From contig NC_037638.1 in NCBI RefSeq assembly GCF_003254395.2, positions 253,001-317,000 of the forward strand: DNA of 64,000 nt. The letters are read 5' to 3'. Below, piece after piece: positions 60,154 through 64,000 of this stretch; the first letter of the stretch is position 1; the number at the start of each line of letters is the position of its first letter. Both the position numbers and the translations under genes were made by a program. Below the pieces are notes generated by a model. The model searched no databases, was not told the origin of the DNA, and was given only the letters and a program-made list of their open reading frames with translations. Source of the DNA: Apis mellifera (lineage: Eukaryota > Arthropoda > Insecta > Hymenoptera > Apidae).

Positions 60154-60177
60154 GGGGGAGGGGAGGGGGGGGGAGGA
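60154..60177 (+). other. G-quadruplex-type G-run block
   Basis: Runs of 5, 4 and 9 G separated by single A residues; this satisfies the four-run G3+ rule because the long run can supply two tracts. Confidence 0.6.
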
Positions 60178-61452
60178 GTCCTTTACCGGAGCCGGTTATT
60201 TGAGATGCATCCGCCGGGCCTCCACCTTTGTCGATATGATTTTTCTTCCTATCCTCCGCGCGGATGCGGATCCGTTTATAAAAATATATTTTATTTTTAC
60301 TCATGATGCTGGATCGTGCAATAAGATTCGGATTTTGCAAATGAATAATTGATATTACGGGATCGGGCAAATCAACGATGCAAATGAAATTGGCGATGGA
60401 AATTAATAATTTTTAATTTATGCACGCGTGTTTCATTTAATTTATTTATTTTTCTTTTCTCAGTAGCGTGACATTGACATTTTTGACGGAAAAAGAGGCG
60501 CGAAAGAAAAATATTTGAGGGAGAGAGAAATTTTCTCAACGAAACGTTAAAGAACGATCGATAAATCGCAGGACAAAAAAGTGGACGCCGATAGGAAGAA
60601 TTTTAAGGGGAGGAGGGGGGAGGATTTTAATCGGTGGAAGCGAAATGAATTTCCACACTTTCCGCACACCGCGTATTTATTCTCGGCCCAAGGCTGGAGT
60701 GGAGCTATTGGGGCGCAATTACATTTCGGGCATGATGTTCTTCCGCGAGATGGAAAGGGAGAAGGCGGGCGTGGGCGCAATTTCCTCGCATAAGCGTTTC
60801 AACGTTAAACGCGACGCGTGCATTATAGGAAATGTAATCATGTTTTTAGCGGGCGCGAAAGGTGGTGCGGGGAACGGCCTCTCGCCTCCACTGGAACGCA
60901 ATTAAACTAATTTGATCGGCGAATCGATCGACCGATTCGTACGATCCCTTTCTCCGAAACCGATGATCGCGAATTTTCACGCCCACGATCAAACGCGTTT
61001 TTTCCCGTATTCCACGCGCTCCCGTATTTCCACGGTCAAAAGGAAAGCTATTTTAACGCGGCGTATTTGGAACGCGGGGAGACGCTTGACCGAATCTTTC
61101 CAAGATAAATCCAGCGGCAGGTTTTTCAATATATCGATCGATATTTCTTTTCATCGAAAAGAAGAAAAAAAATGATACGTATACAGGATCCTTGGAAATT
61201 AAATGAAAAGTATCTCTGGTCGATGGACGTATCGGATTTTAAAACGATTCCCCTATATATAAAACACGGGGGAAACGCGAGTTATCGCGTTTTATCCCGT
61301 GCTCTTGGCCCTATTACGATATACTTTTCGTTTCGATCCGTTCCTCGACCGAGAGGAGATATTTAAACGAATGAAAATTGATATCGGTTACTCGAGAAGC
61401 GATAAAAGAGAATCGTTCACCGGTAAAAATTCATAATTCGTCCGATATGTGT

Positions 61453-61469
61453 GTATATATATATATATA
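61453..61469. repeat. (TA)8 microsatellite
   Basis: Eight alternating TA units after a short GT run. Confidence 0.9.
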
Positions 61470-62224
61470 AAACGATCAGATGGAATCGACGTTAAACGAT
61501 GACAGATCGCCGCTCGACGACAGCTCTTTGAACTCTAACACAATCGCACGATTTATGAAATTCTAACGTGGGATCGGCGAATAGCTCGCGGCTCGCCGAA
61601 ATTTAATCGCGTTCCAACCCCTCCCTCTCCCCATCTCTTTTTCACCCGCTCGAAATCGATACCGACAACCGGCAACCGATTTCAATTTACTTTTAATTTC
61701 CTTCGACTGGTTTAGCTCTCGGCCAAGCAGCGACTCGGCAACCGGTTCGCGAATATTTGATCGTTCACGACGATTAGCGTGCCGAGTAAACACCGCGCGC
61801 TACCGTGCATCGATTAAAACAGAATAGCCGATTTCTCCTTCCTCCGCTCCATGAAATCTTTGATCGGAGTGGACCGTCCACTAGTCTCTCGATCGAAACT
61901 AACGATACTTTATGCGCTTTGTCCGATCGAACATCGTTCGTTTCACTCGTGTCAAAAGGAACTCGATTTCGACCTGTTTTGAATCGAGTAATACCGGTCT
62001 TCGCATAGTAAATACTTCGAATAAAAAGGAACGTTCGAGATCATTTTTCGAAATACACGGTCTACCGAATCTTTTCTATCCTGGAAGCCAGAAAATTGCA
62101 ACTTTGTTCCATATCTGTCAAAGTTAATGCGTCATTAGATACACCGACGTATGCGATACACGTTTTGTTTATCCGTTAATCAATGATAAACCATCGACGC
62201 AGACGTGGTTGCCGGCCGCGATCG

Positions 62225-62228
<4 letters not shown>

Positions 62229-62255
<27 letters not shown>
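62229..62255. repeat. (AT)13 microsatellite
   Basis: Thirteen perfect AT units, the longest AT array in the window, running directly into the palindrome TACACGTGTA at 62254-62263. Confidence 0.95.
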
Positions 62256-63792
62256 CACGTGTACGTAACGACTTCCCTTTATCGACGTCTGCCTTTAATT
62301 AACGTTAACGAACCGAGATAGCGGACAACCCCTCTCTGTCAAGTAACTCCCGCGTTCTGCTTAGTTTGTATTCGTAGATGCTGCGGAATTTCGCATCGGG
62401 GGCCAAACTCCCCTTCCCCCTCCCCCGTTTGTCCACCTCGTTACCGCGTTGAATTTTCTCGCTTCCCGGTTAATCGCACACGCCGTCGTTTATCTCGATC
62501 GCCGTCTCGACCAATCACCTTCGAATCCCCCCTCTCTCTCTCTCGAGAACTGTAAACGATCCCGATTCCGATTTCCCGAAGATGGAGATTGATGGGATAA
62601 TTTGGAGGAAGGGATTTGGGGATTCGGAGGGGCGACGAGGGGCACAATTGGCGCGAGTTCTTTTTGTTCGAGGGGGGAGCCCATCGTTGCACTCGCTAAC
62701 AAGGAGGATGAGGAGAAAAGGGTGGTCCGGCGGAAGTTTGGAGCGCTCTTTCGACGAGGGCTGTTGGCGGTAAACGTCCCTCGACCCTCTTGATCGTCCC
62801 TCGTCGTTGTTTCATCGGTATGCCGGTCGCCGCGCGACGAGTGCCTTTGCCGTTCTGAATAAGGAAATTAAACCATTTATACGAGGCAACCAACCGCCCG
62901 CTCGTCGCGTGCCGTGAAACAGATTCTCGCCGTTCTCTCATTCTTTCGATAGGAATTCTTCTCCCTCCTGTTTTACGCCTTCGCGCGGGATTTCACTCCT
63001 TTCATCTCTTTCTTCGCTAATTTTCGATTCGTTGTTCCACGGTCAATCCCTCCTTTCGAACAATTTTTCCACGTTTCCCGTGCAACTTTTAGCTCGGCGC
63101 CCGATCTGTCGGCACAACGCGACACGGCGAGTTTTACACGTTCGTCGCATCGCGTTTCATCAACGCGTGGCCCGCGGAGTAAAAAAAAAAAAAAAAAGGA
63201 AGGGAAAAAATGGGATTTGGTCGCGCGAAATTGACAAACCCGACAACTTCGTCCTATGTTCCGTGTCTCGAATTCCCTCTTTTTTTCTTTCTTTTTTTGT
63301 TTTTTTGTTAGCTTCCTTTCTCTTCCTCTTCTTTTCTTCTTTTTCCCCCTCTCCCCTTCGAAACGACTACTACCGAATGAATGGTTCATTTCCATTCTCT
63401 CCAGCCAGTGGCAGAGTTGACCCGCTTCTCTTTCGGGTCAAACGATCCTCTCTCGAGCCACCACCACTCCGCGAGGCAAACTCGTTTCCACGCGGGCTAC
63501 GCCGTCGACCTCGTTGTCGCGCGAATAGTTTTCACACGCGGCCGCGACCAAACTTACCGAAAACGAGCTGTTGTCCCGTTATTCGATCCTTCGGTATAAA
63601 CGTTTTCCTTTCACCTTCACCTTGCTTTCTTCCGCTATTTTTTCTCTCTCTCTCTCCAACCTCGACCTCTTTCAGGTTCTTTTGCTTTTACGCGGAAGAG
63701 AAACGTTTCGATTCATCGTTGACTCGAACGTTGGAGGGTAATAAAATTGAGGATTGAAGATATTTTTCGAGAGTATTTTTTTTTTCTTTTAG

Positions 63793-64000
63793 ATCAATAA
63801 TATCATATCCGTTCGGAATCCACCATGTCTCCTCGATTGTTTTCCATTAAATTTGAACGTTAACAACTATTCAGCCAATGTAATTTCGCAACAATTATCG
63901 CGAAAGTTTAACGCAACCACGAGGCGGAAGTTCGCCTCGCTCATCGTCGTCGTTCGGGAGGGCTTAATTATTCAAAGTTCTTCCCCAGCATTTAATCAGA
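63793..64000 (+). CDS. Weak candidate exon cut by the right edge
   Basis: After a strong pyrimidine tract ending TTTTAG (to 63792) a frame stays open for 69 codons to the window edge, beginning INNIISVRNPPCLL. A stop-free run of this length has a few percent chance at random. It is not in phase with the highwire donor: joined to that exon it meets a stop after about 18 codons. I recognise no family. Confidence 0.15.
   Translation, partial: MNNIISVRNPPCLLDCFPLNLNVNNYSANVISQQLSRKFNATTRRKFASLIVVVREGLIIQSSSPAFNQ

Larger units (their letters stand above)
54784..63792. other. Gene-free stretch, 9 kb
   Basis: No supported gene. Contents: a dense CpG segment at about 58380-58680 with a good GTGAGT donor-like site near 58638 but no coding pattern, a direct repeat plus hairpin at 58998-59089, A-rich runs at 59630-59690 and 59811-59940, a G-run block at 60154-60177, TA arrays at 61453-61469 and 62229-62255, and a poly(A)/poly(T) region at 63180-63350. 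Confidence 0.5.
3354..64000 (+). other. Presumed giant highwire intron (donor seen, acceptor not found)
   Basis: The last visible exon ends TTCAG, followed by GTGAGT at 3354, a strong donor in phase 2. The expected continuation in this family is a conserved block ending in GGRLARWLQP-like sequence, then a filamin repeat. I looked for it in the six-frame translations and by codon pattern and did not find it. Either the intron exceeds 60.6 kb, or the rest of the gene is elsewhere because of rearrangement or misassembly, or a short exon escaped me. This is inference from absence; only the donor is seen directly. Confidence 0.5.

Noticed and set aside
63032..63757. 241-codon plus-strand open frame
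   Set aside because: Built over poly(A) and poly(T) runs, giving lysine and phenylalanine strings; composition artefact.

Overview
The window is eukaryotic, from an insect that is most likely a bee or a related aculeate hymenopteran. Three things point there: an unmistakable Highwire/MYCBP2 (PHR family) coding region split by short GT-AG introns; a mariner transposon whose terminal repeats match, from memory, the honeybee AmMar type; and long non-coding DNA rich in CpG and TCGA with very many short (GA/CT)n and (TA)n arrays. Genus and species cannot be fixed from sequence alone. There are no bacterial operons, CRISPR arrays or phage genes, and I recognised no tRNA or rRNA gene.

Layout. (1) 1-3353, + strand: eleven consecutive exons from the middle of highwire, covering the second PHR domain and the conserved region after it. 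The ten introns between them are only 68-112 bp. The gene is cut by the left edge, and the last visible exon ends in a clean phase-2 GTGAGT donor at 3354. I could not find the next conserved block (filamin-type repeat, APC10-like region, RING) in the remaining 60 kb, so the following intron probably runs past the right edge. (2) 6208-11875, - strand: a two-exon gene for a 519-residue type I membrane protein (signal peptide, cysteine cap, leucine/asparagine-rich repeat ectodomain, cysteine cap, serine stalk, one membrane span, basic tail with a PDZ-ligand-like end). If the highwire intron is as long as it looks, this gene is nested in it on the opposite strand. (3) 11876-45028: about 33 kb with no gene I can support, only simple repeats, polypurine tracts and two diverged tandem duplications. 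(4) 45029-45900: an 872-bp mariner element with both 30-bp inverted repeats and TA target duplication, but an internally deleted, frameshifted transposase. (5) 45903-64000: more non-coding DNA with a few short hairpins, two weak candidate exons (54583-54783 on -, 63793-64000 on +) and many microsatellites.

Highwire-family proteins are giant E3 ubiquitin ligases that restrain synaptic growth and drive axon degeneration. The nested gene is probably a neuronal or epithelial surface protein, but nothing in the sequence links the two beyond position. I see no convincing new biological system. The most unusual features are the jump from roughly 80-bp introns to one of at least 60 kb, the unrecognised receptor-like gene inside it, and the sharp difference in third-position GC between these two neighbours.
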